Source: Nocardia sp. CNY236 (GTDB taxonomy: Bacteria; Actinomycetota; Actinomycetes; Mycobacteriales; Mycobacteriaceae). Taken from it: a DNA stretch of 64,000 nt. The stretch's first letter is position 1. The number at the start of each line of letters is the position of its first letter. Made by a program: the position numbers and the translations under genes. Below are positions 1 to 9,004 of the stretch, piece after piece. The notes under the pieces were generated by a model. The model ran no database searches. It was not told the DNA's origin and was given only the letters and a program-made list of their open reading frames with translations. The stretch spans positions 62,001 to 126,000 of the forward strand of contig NZ_AXVD01000017.1 of NCBI RefSeq assembly GCF_000482385.1, written 5' to 3'.

Positions 1-402
1 GATCGAACTTCGCGTACGCCCCACCCGTGCGTTCTGCCGAATTCGCTCCACAGTCCCTTCGATCTCGGCCATATCGGTGGCCATCACGTGCACCAGGGCG
101 TCGGCTTCCCCTGCAATGGTCCATACGCCGACCACTTGCGGAATCGGTTCCAGGCTGTGTTCGAGCTCGGCAGGGGAGATGTTGTCGCGGTAGTAGACCT
201 CGACGTAGGCCTCGGTTGTCCACCCCAGGGCGGCCGGATCGACCACCGCGGTGAATCCGGTGATCTGGCCTTTGGCCACCAGTCGGTCGACTCGCCGCTT
301 CACCGCGGGCGCCGACAGCCCGACCGCGCCACCGATCTCCTGGAAGGACGCGCGCGCGTGCTCGAGCAGGTGTTCGAGAATTCGACGGTCGAGGTCGTCC
401 AT
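1..402 (-). CDS. Lrp/AsnC-family transcriptional regulator (3' end cut by window edge)
   Basis: Reading leftward from the ATG at 400-402, preceded by a GGAGAA-type ribosome site, the frame is open for 134 codons to the window edge. It begins MDDLDRRILEHLLEH and continues with a winged HTH (ASFQEIGGAVGLSAPAVKRRVDRL, in part) and then a ligand-sensing RAM-type alpha/beta domain (AYVEVYYRDN, VVGVWTIAGEADALVHV). This order is diagnostic of Lrp/AsnC regulators, which bind DNA as dimers or octamers and sense amino acids. The gene is divergent from the dimethylargininase gene, an arrangement I recall from mycobacterial Rv2324/Rv2323c, so arginine-related control of that enzyme is the natural inference. 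The last few codons lie outside the window. Confidence 0.9.
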   Translation of the reverse strand, partial: MDDLDRRILEHLLEHARASFQEIGGAVGLSAPAVKRRVDRLVAKGQITGFTAVVDPAALGWTTEAYVEVYYRDNISPAELEHSLEPIPQVVGVWTIAGEADALVHVMATDMAEIEGTVERIRQNARVGRTRSSI

Positions 403-479
403 GTCGCCGTTCTCCCATCACGCGCAATGAGCAGCCGATATCTGGGCCGGATGCACAACGAATCGTGCTTACCCGCGCA

Positions 480-498
480 ACAGTAGGCGATCTACTGT
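480..498. promoter_or_regulatory. Inverted repeat in the Lrp/ddaH divergent promoter
   Basis: ACAGTAG, five bases, then CTACTGT forms a perfect 7-bp inverted repeat in the 132-bp gap between the divergent Lrp-type regulator and the dimethylargininase gene, 36 bp before the latter's start. Size and placement suit an operator for the adjacent regulator. Binding is inferred. Confidence 0.5.
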
Positions 499-534
499 GG
501 TCCGGCAGAGGTTCGCGTCGACCCCGGAGTTTCG

Positions 535-1380
535 TTGACATCTGTCGCTGCTCGCCCCGCCGCATCCGCCGCGCATCGGTCCTCGCCGCGGCGGTTCGTC
601 ATGTGTCGCCCCGACTATTTCGACGTCACCTATTCGATCAACCCGTGGATGAATCCTGCTGAGCCGGTCGACCGCTCGCGCGCGATCGGTCAGTGGGAGC
701 AGTTGCGCGCCGCATACGAGCAGTACGGACACCAGGTCGATGTGGTGCCGGCTGTGCCCGGGTTGCCGGATATGGTGTTCGCCGCAAATGGCGGGCTGAT
801 CGTCGGTGATCGTGCCATGTCTGCGCGTTTCACCCATCCGCAACGTGCCGCCGAGGGTCCTGCCTTCCATCGCTGGCTCACCCGGTCGCAGCTGGCGGCT
901 CCGGTCGCGGCTACGGAACCGAACGAGGGCGAGGGCGACTTTCTCGTCGTCGGTGATCGAGTCCTGGCAGGCATGGGGTTTCGTAGTTCACCCGCCGCGC
1001 ACAACGAAGTGTCGCGCCATTTCCAGCTGCCGGTCGTCTCGTTGAGACTGGTCGACCCGCGCTTCTATCACCTGGATACGGCATTGCTCGCCTTGGGTTC
1101 CCACTCCGTCGCCTACTATCCGCCCGCGTTCGATTCAGCCGCCCGCGCGATCCTGGCCGACCTGTACCCCGATGCGATCGTCGCTACGGCCGCCGACGCC
1201 GCCGTGCTCGGATTGAACGGCGTCTGTGACGGGCGCAATGTCTTCCTCAGCAGTGGCGCCGACGAGTTGAGCGCGGCTCTGCGCGCCCGTGGCTTCCATC
1301 CGGTGGGGATCGATATGTCCGAACTGCGTAAAGCGGGCGGCGCTGTGAAGTGCTGCACTCTGGAAATCCATCGACGGTGA
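535..1380 (+). CDS. ddaH: N(G),N(G)-dimethylarginine dimethylaminohydrolase / arginine deiminase-fold protein
   Basis: This 281-residue protein belongs to the amidinotransferase/DDAH fold, cytosolic enzymes that hydrolyse methylated arginines to citrulline plus a methylamine. Family landmarks are visible: the N-terminal RFVMCRPDYF strand, PDMVFAANGG (substrate loop), the catalytic-histidine region HLDTALL near residue 181, and the C-terminal VKCCTLE motif that holds the nucleophilic cysteine. Length is normal. I chose the TTG at 535 because GGAG lies five bases upstream; an ATG at 601 would remove the first strand. It is divergent from a Lrp regulator and ends 10 bp from convergent cobG. Ornithine aminotransferase, its usual mycobacterial partner, is not in view. 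Whether the substrate is dimethylarginine or plain arginine cannot be told. Confidence 0.85.
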   Translation: MTSVAARPAASAAHRSSPRRFVMCRPDYFDVTYSINPWMNPAEPVDRSRAIGQWEQLRAAYEQYGHQVDVVPAVPGLPDMVFAANGGLIVGDRAMSARFTHPQRAAEGPAFHRWLTRSQLAAPVAATEPNEGEGDFLVVGDRVLAGMGFRSSPAAHNEVSRHFQLPVVSLRLVDPRFYHLDTALLALGSHSVAYYPPAFDSAARAILADLYPDAIVATAADAAVLGLNGVCDGRNVFLSSGADELSAALRARGFHPVGIDMSELRKAGGAVKCCTLEIHRR

Positions 1381-1390
1381 TGGCCGATTC

Positions 1391-2605
1391 TCAGAGATCC
1401 GGCGGTGGGCTCGTCGAGGTGCTCGAGGAGCGGTCGATGCGATATCCCGCGTGCGTGGCCACGATGTCGGTGACCTGACCGCGCGGGCGGCCACAGCGGC
1501 GTTCGCAGCCGGACCAATGCTGGCGTCCACGCGGGGCGTCCTGCGTTGCGGTTGTCGACTCGCCCGCGGCCGTCTCGGGCGGCATGCGTCCGGTGCCGAC
1601 CGCGGCGGCGGCGTCCGCCCGCACATCGGCGTGCGACTTCGCGCAGCCCGGCAGGCCCGCGCACGCGCTGACCAGGAGCCAGGGCGAATCGCGGTCGAAG
1701 ATCAAACCCATCGGGGCCAGTACGCGCACCACGGTGTCGGCGGCTGCCTCGGACAGGTCGGTGAGCACCAGACTGCGCCACGGGGTGAGGATCGTCGGTC
1801 GTTCGGTTGCGGCGAGGAACTCGGCGGTACGCGCGGAGAGTGTGCCCAGCCGCACCCCGGCGCCCAGGCCGATCAGGCCATCGTTCTGCTCGAGCCACCC
1901 GATCGGAATGCTCGGTGTCGCGGTGAATTCGAGTCGATCGGCAGTGGGCGTGCAACCGAGCCGATCGATCAGGTGTCGCGAACCGTGTTCGATGTCGCTC
2001 AACCGCCAATAGTTCGACGTGTTCCCCCGCAGTTCGAGGAATGCGTGCGCCGCCGCGAGCACGACCTCGACCACATCTTCGGCCGCGAGACGCACTCCGC
2101 TGTCGCTGCCTGCCAGCACCAACGCGAATTCGCCCTGGGCGAGGGCGTGGACGCCGATGTCGGCACCGAGTCCGCTCACATCGCCGCGCCCGTCGTCGAG
2201 GGTGAACAACACGCGGCCAGGTAGATCGGCCAGTCGCGGCGCGGCCAGTATCCCGGCGTCGAGTGCGGCAGCCAGGGGGTGTACGTCGACGCCGCCGCCG
2301 ATGCGTCCCGACAGCGGCGAGGCAACGATATTGCGTACTCGCTCGTGGGTGCGGCTGGGCACCATGCCCACCTCGGTGAGCCGGCGGGTCAATGCGCTCA
2401 CATCGTGCACGCCGCGCACCTGGACGTTGCCGCGGGCAGTGAGTTCGAGTGGGCCATCTGCCGCATCCTGGGCGACCTGAGCGAGCGCGTGCATCTGTGC
2501 AGACTCGAGCCGGCCGCCAGGAACACGGATGCGCGCCAGCGGGCCGTCGGCCGCCTCGTGCAGCCGCAGCACCCCAGGACAAGAATCCGGACCACGTCGT
2601 GTCAT
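1391..2605 (-). CDS. cobG: Precorrin-3B synthase
   Basis: The 404-residue product matches CobG, the iron-sulfur/siroheme-type monooxygenase that converts precorrin-3A to precorrin-3B in aerobic cobalamin synthesis. The protein starts MTRRGPDSCPGVLRLHEAADGPLAR in two short stretches typical of the nitrite/sulfite reductase ferredoxin half-domain, carries LTARGNVQVRGV, and ends with the cluster-binding cysteines: CAGLPGCAKS around residue 320 and HWSGCERRCG around residue 370. It is divergent from cobN across about 235 bp holding a probable cobalamin riboswitch that faces cobN. The presence of cobG implies the oxygen-dependent B12 route. Confidence 0.88.
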   Translation of the reverse strand: MTRRGPDSCPGVLRLHEAADGPLARIRVPGGRLESAQMHALAQVAQDAADGPLELTARGNVQVRGVHDVSALTRRLTEVGMVPSRTHERVRNIVASPLSGRIGGGVDVHPLAAALDAGILAAPRLADLPGRVLFTLDDGRGDVSGLGADIGVHALAQGEFALVLAGSDSGVRLAAEDVVEVVLAAAHAFLELRGNTSNYWRLSDIEHGSRHLIDRLGCTPTADRLEFTATPSIPIGWLEQNDGLIGLGAGVRLGTLSARTAEFLAATERPTILTPWRSLVLTDLSEAAADTVVRVLAPMGLIFDRDSPWLLVSACAGLPGCAKSHADVRADAAAAVGTGRMPPETAAGESTTATQDAPRGRQHWSGCERRCGRPRGQVTDIVATHAGYRIDRSSSTSTSPPPDL

Positions 2606-2712
2606 CGCCGATCCAGCCTACGGCGCTGTGACGATCACTGCCCCGCCGGCTGGCCCGAATCGCAATCGGGCCCGGAGGCGGTATGGGCGCAACGAGCCCA
2701 GCCGGGCGGACA

Positions 2713-2820
2713 GGTACCATCGGCGTGCTCGGCGGGCGACGAGGAGCCGGCGACAGTCCCGCGCGGTGCGCCACCGAAGCGCGACCCTCTCCGGCGAGCA
2801 GCGAACCTCTGACGGGCGCC
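2713..2820 (+). promoter_or_regulatory. Probable cobalamin riboswitch upstream of cobN
   Basis: In the leader before cobN I see an ordered set of elements like an AdoCbl riboswitch: GGTACCATCGGCGTGC (2713-2728), GAGGAGCCGG (2741-2750), a CAGTCC then GCGCGGTGCGCCAC core (2753-2774), and a diverged B12-box-like GCGAGCAGCGAACCTCTGAC (2794-2813). The cobN ribosome site follows directly. Spacing and location fit translational control of cobN by adenosylcobalamin. I matched this by eye; the B12 box deviates from consensus, so a covariance-model search would decide. Confidence 0.7.
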
Positions 2821-2840
2821 GCCCGAGGAAGGCTGCCACT

Positions 2841-5800
2841 GTGATCGTGCTGCTGTCCACCTCCGACACCGACTTGCTCAGTGCCCGCGCCAGCGGCGCC
2901 CCTTATCGGTGGGGCAATCCGGCTCGGCTGTTGCTCGACGACCTGCCCGCGCTGCTCGACGGTGCCGACGCGGTGATCGTGCGCCTGCTCGGTGGCAAGC
3001 GTGCGTGGGAGGACGGGTTGGCAGCGCTGCGTGCCAGCGGAATTCCGCTGGTCGCTGTCGGTGGTGAAAGCGCCCCGGACGCCGAACTGATGGAATGCTC
3101 CACTGTGCCCGGCGGTGTCGCGGCGGACGCGCACAACTACCTCGCCGCGGGGGGCCCGGACAATCTGCGCCAGTTGCACAACTTCCTGTCCGACACCGTA
3201 CTGCTCACCGGACACGGCTTCGAACCGCCGATGCAACTTCCGAGCTGGGGAGAGCTGGACCGGGCCGGCGCCCCGCGAATCGACGGCCCCACGGTCGCAG
3301 TGATCTACTACCGCGCACAACATCTCGCCGGCAACACTGCCTATATCGAGGCGCTGTGCGCCGCACTCGAACAGTCGGGCGCGCGTGCGCTACCTCTGTA
3401 TTGCGCGTCCCTGCGCAACGCCGAACCGGGCCTGCTCGCGGCGCTGCGTCGAGCCGACGCGCTGGTGGTGACGGTGCTGGCTGCGGGCGGCAGCAGACCG
3501 GCCACGGTCTCGGCGGGGGGCGAGGACGAGGCGTGGGATGTCGGTGCGCTGGCCCAACTGGATGTGCCCATCCTGCAGGCTCTGTGCTCGACCACCGGTC
3601 GGGAGCAATGGGCGGCCAATGACGACGGAATGTCACCGCTGGATGTAGCCACCCAGGTCGCGGTGCCGGAATTCGATGGGCGCATCATCACGGTTCCGTT
3701 CTCGTTCAAGGAGTTCGACGCCGACGGCCTGTCCACCTATGTGCCCGATCCCGAACGCGCCGCCCGTGTAGCCGGCATCGCTACCCGGCACGCCCGGCTG
3801 CGCCACATTCCGACCGCCGACAAGCGTGTCGTGGTCATGCTGTCGGCCTACCCCACCAAACATGCGCGTATCGGCAACGCCGTCGGTCTGGACACGCCGG
3901 CCAGCGCGATTCGTCTGCTCACCGCGATGCGTGCCGCCGGGTACGACCTGGGCGCGCCCGGCGACGTTCCCGGCTTGGACGAACAAGACGGTGACCTCTT
4001 GATTCATGCGTTGATCGAAGCAGGCGGACAGGATCCGGACTGGTTGACCGACGACCAGTTGGCAGGCAATCCGATTCGCATCGACGCGGCGACCTACGCC
4101 GCGTGGTTCGACACCGTGGCCGACGACTTGCGCGCCGCGGTCGTCGAGGCGTGGGGACCTCCGCCGGGCGAACTCTATGTCGATCGATCCTCCGACCCGG
4201 CCGGCGAGATCGTCATCGCCGCACTGCGCTTCGGCAATGTCGTACTCATGGTGCAGCCGCCGAGGGGTTTCGGCGAGAACCCCGTCGCGATCTACCACGA
4301 TCCCGACCTGCCACCCAGCCACCACTATCTGGCGGCCTACCGATGGCTCGGTGCGACCGAGGGATTCGGCGCCGATGCGATGGTCCATCTCGGCAAGCAT
4401 GGAAACTTGGAGTGGCTGCCGGGCAAGACACTCGGCATGTCCGCTGCGTGCGCGACCGACGCCGCACTGGGCGATCTCCCGCTGATCTACCCCTTCTTGG
4501 TCAATGATCCAGGCGAGGGCACGCAAGCCAAGCGGCGAGCCCACGCGACGTTGGTCGATCACTTGATTCCCCCGATGGCCCGAGCCGAAAGCTACGGCGA
4601 CATTGCCCGTCTGGAACAGTTGCTCGACGAGCATGCCACCATCTCCGCGCTGGATCCGGCCAAGCTTCCCGCTATCCGGCAGCAGATCTGGACCTTGATG
4701 CGGGCGGCGAAAATGGACCACGATCTCGGGCTCACCGAGCGCCCGGACGAGGAATCCTTCGACGATATGTTGCTGCATGTCGATGGCTGGTTGTGCGAAA
4801 TCAAGGATGTGCAGATCCGCGACGGGTTGCACGTTCTCGGCCAGCCCCCGGTCGCGCAGAGTGAACTCGACGTGGTGTTGGCCATGCTGCGGGCTCGCCA
4901 ACTGTGGGGTGGCGAACACGCGGTGCCCGGTCTGCGTGAAGCGCTCGGCCTCGATGAGTCCGGCGGTGCGGCGCGCGAGCGAGTCGACGCCGTGGAAGCC
5001 AGCGCCCGCGCGCTGGTCGCGGCATTGCAGGCTGCGGACTGGGCACCGGATGCGGTCGACGCCATCACCGACAACGTGGAGGTTCGGCGTGTGCTGCGGT
5101 TCGCGGCTACCGAGGTCGTGCCGCGGCTGCGGCAGACCGGCGCGGAGATCGACCGGGTATTGCACGCCCTCGACGGCGGGTTCGTCCCCGCGGGCCCGAG
5201 CGGTTCGCCGCTGCGCGGCCTGATCAATGTCTTGCCGACCGGACGCAACTTCTATTCGGTCGACCCGAAAGCTGTACCGTCGCGACTGGCCTGGGAAACC
5301 GGGCAGGCGATGGCAGAATCTCTGGTGGAGAAGTACCGTACCGATCACGGTGCATTCCCACGCTCGGTCGGTTTGTCGGTCTGGGGTACATCCGCCATGC
5401 GCACCTCGGGCGACGACATCGCCGAAATTCTTGCCCTGCTGGGCGTTCGGCCGGTCTGGGACGAAGCCAGCCGGCGCGTCTGTGGGCTCGAGGTGATCTC
5501 GCTCGAGGAACTCGGGCGTCCCCGCATCGATGTCACCGTGCGGATCAGCGGTTTCTTCCGCGACGCCTTCCCGCATGTACTGGCCCTGCTCGACGACGCG
5601 GTCGGCTTGGTCGTCGACCTGGACGAGTCCGCGCAGGACAACTATGTGCGGGCGCACGCCGAGGCGGACATGGCGGTGCACGGCGATCGGCGACGCGCCA
5701 CCATCCGACTGTTCGGTTCCAAGCCCGGCACCTACGGCGCGGGTCTGCTCCAACTGATCGACTCCAAGAGTTGGCGCACCGACGACGATCTCGCGCAGGT

Positions 5801-6416
5801 GTACACCAGCTGGGGTGGCTATGCCTACGGACGCGGTCTCGACGGCGCTCCCGCCGCGGAGGACATGCGCGGTGCGTACCGCCGCATCACGGTGGCGGCC
5901 AAGAACACCGACACCCGAGAACACGACATCGCCGATTCCGACGACTATTTCCAGTTCCACGGCGGGATGGTTGCCACCGTACGGGCGCTGACCGGCGCCA
6001 ATCCAGAGGCCTACATCGGTGACAGCACGCGTCCCGACGCGGTGCGTACCCGGACGCTGTCGGAGGAGACCACCCGGGTGTTTCGCGCACGGGTGGTGAA
6101 TCCGCGCTGGCTTTCGGCGATGCGGCGGCACGGCTACAAGGGCGCGTTCGAGATGGCGGCAACCGTCGACTACCTGTTCGGCTACGATGCCACGACCGCG
6201 GTGATGGCGGACTGGATGTATGAAAAGCTCGCCGATAGTTACGTTTTCGACGAGGTGAATCGCAAGTTCATGGAGCAATCCAATCCCTGGGCGTTGCACG
6301 GTATTGCCGAGAGATTGCTGGAATCTGTGGAACGAAAGCTCTGGGAACATCCAGAACCAGATACTCTCGATCGTTTGCGCAGAATCTACCTCGAAACCGA
6401 AGGCACATTGGAATAG
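2841..6416 (+). CDS. cobN: Cobaltochelatase large subunit CobN
   Basis: A 1191-residue protein, close to the size I recall for the M. tuberculosis homologue. CobN is the large subunit of the ATP-dependent chelatase that inserts Co2+ into hydrogenobyrinic acid a,c-diamide, working with CobS/CobT or ChlI/ChlD-like AAA+ subunits that are not in this window. Family motifs include MVHLGKHGNLEWLPGK near residue 515, WGTSAMRTSGDDIAEILALLG near 850 (in part), GTYGAGL near 965 and NPRWLSAMRRHGYKGAFEMA near 1090. The GTG at 2841 is chosen because GAGGAAGG ends eight bases upstream and the riboswitch-like leader ends just before it; a longer in-frame extension would run through that leader. It is divergent from cobG. 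Confidence 0.93.
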   Translation: MIVLLSTSDTDLLSARASGAPYRWGNPARLLLDDLPALLDGADAVIVRLLGGKRAWEDGLAALRASGIPLVAVGGESAPDAELMECSTVPGGVAADAHNYLAAGGPDNLRQLHNFLSDTVLLTGHGFEPPMQLPSWGELDRAGAPRIDGPTVAVIYYRAQHLAGNTAYIEALCAALEQSGARALPLYCASLRNAEPGLLAALRRADALVVTVLAAGGSRPATVSAGGEDEAWDVGALAQLDVPILQALCSTTGREQWAANDDGMSPLDVATQVAVPEFDGRIITVPFSFKEFDADGLSTYVPDPERAARVAGIATRHARLRHIPTADKRVVVMLSAYPTKHARIGNAVGLDTPASAIRLLTAMRAAGYDLGAPGDVPGLDEQDGDLLIHALIEAGGQDPDWLTDDQLAGNPIRIDAATYAAWFDTVADDLRAAVVEAWGPPPGELYVDRSSDPAGEIVIAALRFGNVVLMVQPPRGFGENPVAIYHDPDLPPSHHYLAAYRWLGATEGFGADAMVHLGKHGNLEWLPGKTLGMSAACATDAALGDLPLIYPFLVNDPGEGTQAKRRAHATLVDHLIPPMARAESYGDIARLEQLLDEHATISALDPAKLPAIRQQIWTLMRAAKMDHDLGLTERPDEESFDDMLLHVDGWLCEIKDVQIRDGLHVLGQPPVAQSELDVVLAMLRARQLWGGEHAVPGLREALGLDESGGAARERVDAVEASARALVAALQAADWAPDAVDAITDNVEVRRVLRFAATEVVPRLRQTGAEIDRVLHALDGGFVPAGPSGSPLRGLINVLPTGRNFYSVDPKAVPSRLAWETGQAMAESLVEKYRTDHGAFPRSVGLSVWGTSAMRTSGDDIAEILALLGVRPVWDEASRRVCGLEVISLEELGRPRIDVTVRISGFFRDAFPHVLALLDDAVGLVVDLDESAQDNYVRAHAEADMAVHGDRRRATIRLFGSKPGTYGAGLLQLIDSKSWRTDDDLAQVYTSWGGYAYGRGLDGAPAAEDMRGAYRRITVAAKNTDTREHDIADSDDYFQFHGGMVATVRALTGANPEAYIGDSTRPDAVRTRTLSEETTRVFRARVVNPRWLSAMRRHGYKGAFEMAATVDYLFGYDATTAVMADWMYEKLADSYVFDEVNRKFMEQSNPWALHGIAERLLESVERKLWEHPEPDTLDRLRRIYLETEGTLE

Positions 6417-6583
6417 TCGAAATACGTTGGCGGTGGCGCGGACCGGCGAACTGCTCGAGCACGCCGAGAAATTCGGACATCGACCTACTCCAGCTGTAGC
6501 TATGTCTATCATGCATGGCTAGTGAGATCTCCTGGCTGTATCCGGAACACGACGATCGCATCGGTTGGAGGATGGACAGGCTC

Positions 6584-7111
6584 ATGACAATCGAGAAGTT
6601 GATGGCGACCACGCTGCTGACCATTGCCGCCACGGGTATCACGGCAGCGACGGCCTCCGGCCGGGCCGAGGTCTCGGCCCTCACGATCGGTGGGGTCGAC
6701 CGGGGTGTGGTCTATACCGCGACTGCCGCGCCGGACCGGTCGAGTGCGACGATGACCCTTGCCTCCGGCACATTCGTCGTGACCCCGAATGCTGCGGTGT
6801 CGGTCCTGGCGCCCAGTGGCGAGGTGGTCGCGACCGTGCCGACCACGCTGCGCACTGCGACGAACGAGGAACTTCGGGTGGCCCCGACAATCGACGCAGC
6901 GGCAACCACATTGACGTTGACGCCGGTCAGGTCGGCGACCCCGGAACCGGGCGCTGCGCGGTTCATCGGCGACACCGGCAGCATCGTCGGCGGCGCATTG
7001 CTCGGCTGTGTACTCGGTGGGCTCGTCGGCATCGTCGTCTTCTTCATCGGAGCGGTGCCCGGATGTGTGATCGGCGGACTGATCGGAGGCATAGGAGGCG
7101 CCAACCAGTGA
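6584..7111 (+). CDS. Small secreted protein with C-terminal glycine-zipper hydrophobic tail
   Basis: About 175 residues. The N-terminus (MTIEKLMATTLLTIAATG) looks like a signal peptide. A middle beta-rich region repeats alternating Thr/Val/Ala strands (VVYTATAAP, FVVTPNAAVSVLAPSGEVVATVP), and the last 45 residues are hydrophobic and glycine-rich (GGALLGCVLGGLVG, IGGLIGGIGG). I recognise this layout from numerous small secreted Nocardia proteins of unknown role (DUF8020-like); this is recalled resemblance, not a search result. The start is uncertain: ATG 6572 has no room for a ribosome site, ATG 6515 lacks one, and ATG 6584 has GGAGG 12 bases upstream. The tail could insert into or associate with the membrane. 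Confidence 0.7.
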   Translation: MTIEKLMATTLLTIAATGITAATASGRAEVSALTIGGVDRGVVYTATAAPDRSSATMTLASGTFVVTPNAAVSVLAPSGEVVATVPTTLRTATNEELRVAPTIDAAATTLTLTPVRSATPEPGAARFIGDTGSIVGGALLGCVLGGLVGIVVFFIGAVPGCVIGGLIGGIGGANQ

Positions 7112-7162
7112 GCCGCGCCCGGGCGGCCTATGCCGGGCAGTGCCATGGCGAAGTCGGGAGGG

Positions 7163-8272
7163 TCACGATCGACCACACCCCTCGAGCGTTGCGCGGGCCA
7201 CCTCGGCGATGACGTCGCCGATTTCGCCGCGCGCCCGGAATGCCGCCACTTGCCGGCACGCGCCATTGCCGCGGATGAGCAGGCGGGCGAACGCCTCATC
7301 GACGAATTGCCGATCGCCGGTCGCCTCGAGTGCGGGCGCGGCATGGTCGATCAACCGGGACAGCAGGGTCGGGACGGGCGCCACCTCGCCGTCGTGCGGG
7401 TCGACACCGTCGCCGACCAGTCCCGAACGAGCCGCCTTCCAGTACGCTGCCCTGAGCACTTCAGCCGACACCGCCGGTGCGAGCCGCCCGTCGGCCAAGG
7501 ATTTGCGCGCCATGACCACGATTGCGCGTACCAAAGCGGCCAACAAGGCGGTTTCCTCGACCGTGGCGGGAATATCGCTGACGCGCACTTCGACGGTCGG
7601 GAATGCGACCGACGGGCGGACATCCCAGTAGACCATCTGCTTGTCCAGGATGCTGCCGCTGTTGAGCATCATCGCGACCATGCCCTCGTAGTCGTCGGCG
7701 GATTCGAAATACGGGGGTGGTCCGGCGCTGGGCCATCGCCGCCACAGAATGCTGCGCCAACTGGCGAACCCGGTCTCGGTACCCCGATAGATCGCGGAGT
7801 TGGCGGTCATGGCCAGCAATTGCGGTAGCCACGGCCGCAGGTAGTTGCTGACCTGGATCGCGGTCTCGCTGTCGGGGACGCCGATGTGCACATGACACCC
7901 GGACAGTCCCTGTTCATGGGCCAGCAGGCCGAAGTTCTGCGCGATGCGCCGATAGCGGGGGGTGTCGGTCACCGGGAACTCGTGTGGGACCGTCGGGGGG
8001 ATTCCGACTGCGAGTAGTCGCCCGTCGTTGTGTTCGGCGCAGGAGGCAACGCTGCGGCGAAGGTCACGCAGTTGTTGCTGCAGCGTGCCGATCTCGGTGT
8101 GCACGCCTGTGCTGGCCTCGACTTGGCAGCGGGTCAACTCGAGTTGCAGGTCGACGCCGACATGCTCGGCGGTGCGCGCCACCTCGACATTGCGTGCCAG
8201 AGGTGCGCCGGTGCGTGGATCGGCCAGGAGAAATTCTTCTTCTACTCCGACGGTCACGCCACCATCGTCCAT
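7163..8272 (-). CDS. Glutamate-cysteine ligase, YbdK/GCS2 family
   Basis: A 369-residue carboxylate-amine ligase. The family signature TVGVEEEFLLADPRTG is at the N-terminus, followed by QVEASTGVHTEIG, GCHVHIGVPD (metal-binding His pair) near residue 150, and AFPTVEVRVSDIPATVEET near residue 245 (in part). Members form gamma-glutamylcysteine or related gamma-glutamyl amides from ATP and glutamate. In an actinomycete, which uses mycothiol and often ergothioneine, the likely role is gamma-glutamyl metabolism, but substrates cannot be read from sequence. It lies 41 bp downstream of a gamma-glutamylcyclotransferase-like gene in one leftward operon with an XRE regulator. The ATG at 8272 is used; a GTG six codons later is possible. 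Confidence 0.85.
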   Translation of the reverse strand: MDDGGVTVGVEEEFLLADPRTGAPLARNVEVARTAEHVGVDLQLELTRCQVEASTGVHTEIGTLQQQLRDLRRSVASCAEHNDGRLLAVGIPPTVPHEFPVTDTPRYRRIAQNFGLLAHEQGLSGCHVHIGVPDSETAIQVSNYLRPWLPQLLAMTANSAIYRGTETGFASWRSILWRRWPSAGPPPYFESADDYEGMVAMMLNSGSILDKQMVYWDVRPSVAFPTVEVRVSDIPATVEETALLAALVRAIVVMARKSLADGRLAPAVSAEVLRAAYWKAARSGLVGDGVDPHDGEVAPVPTLLSRLIDHAAPALEATGDRQFVDEAFARLLIRGNGACRQVAAFRARGEIGDVIAEVARATLEGCGRS

Positions 8273-8313
8273 GCAGGTGAGAATACTCACGCCCCGAGGA
8301 GCGGGAAGGCGGT

Positions 8314-8994
8314 TCACTCCAGTGGACGGGGCCTGTCCATTCGTGGACCGCGGCGTGCGGCGTTCTCGACGCCCAACAGCGCATGGACCGACCTCGGGGT
8401 CCACCGGCGATCGGCGCCGGGACGGGTGGCCAGATACCCCGCAGTCGTCCACGGTGACCACCCGTGGGCCGTGCGCAGCCCCGTCGCCAAGTGCCGCAGG
8501 TAGGCGGGGGCCGGAGGGTTGCCCGGGAGGTCGCGATAACTCCAGGGAGCAGTGAACGTCAAGACGGGATGGCCCTCGTGGACGCCCGCACAGACCACTG
8601 TCTCGTACCTGCCGGGACCGAGGGTCGATATCCGCCTGGTGGTCACGTCGGCGAGGTCGACCACCGCGCCCGGACGGCGATACATTTCCTGAGCCGCGAT
8701 ATCGCAGAATTGGGTCGCGGACAGCAGATGCGCGTGCACGGGGACCTCCCCGGGGCAGTGCGGATCGTAGAAGGCACGCCCACCGGACCAACTGATGGAT
8801 TCGGTGGCGAAGTAGAGCAATCCGGACAGCACGAGCGGCATGGAGCGGATCGGGTCGGCGGTGTCACGGCAGCCGGGTGTATGGCGCGTTGCGCCGTCGG
8901 GCAGGCCCCCGCGAAGGTAACTGCGCAACCTGGCCGGATTCATGTTCGAGCCGTAGGCGGCGTACCAGACCAGGTCGGTGTGTCGCGCCGACAC
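8314..8994 (-). CDS. Gamma-glutamylcyclotransferase-like protein
   Basis: 226 residues, beginning with WYAAYGSNMNPARLRSYLRG, the classic YGSN loop of the gamma-glutamylcyclotransferase (GGCT) fold that binds a gamma-glutamyl moiety. Further on it has LLYFATESISWSGGRAFYDP and GPGRYETVVCAGVHEGHPVL. GGCT enzymes release 5-oxoproline from gamma-glutamyl peptides. It lies between an XRE regulator (10-bp gap) and a glutamate-cysteine ligase (41-bp gap) on the same strand, so synthesis and turnover of a gamma-glutamyl compound in one operon is a reasonable inference. I could not identify the catalytic glutamate with certainty, so activity is unproven. Confidence 0.7.
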   Translation of the reverse strand: MSARHTDLVWYAAYGSNMNPARLRSYLRGGLPDGATRHTPGCRDTADPIRSMPLVLSGLLYFATESISWSGGRAFYDPHCPGEVPVHAHLLSATQFCDIAAQEMYRRPGAVVDLADVTTRRISTLGPGRYETVVCAGVHEGHPVLTFTAPWSYRDLPGNPPAPAYLRHLATGLRTAHGWSPWTTAGYLATRPGADRRWTPRSVHALLGVENAARRGPRMDRPRPLE

Positions 8995-9004
8995 CGCGCT
9001 CGGC

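Noticed and set aside
3633..6512. Minus-strand frame of about 960 codons opposite cobN
   Set aside because: No family motif, no ribosome site; cobN on the plus strand is fully supported.
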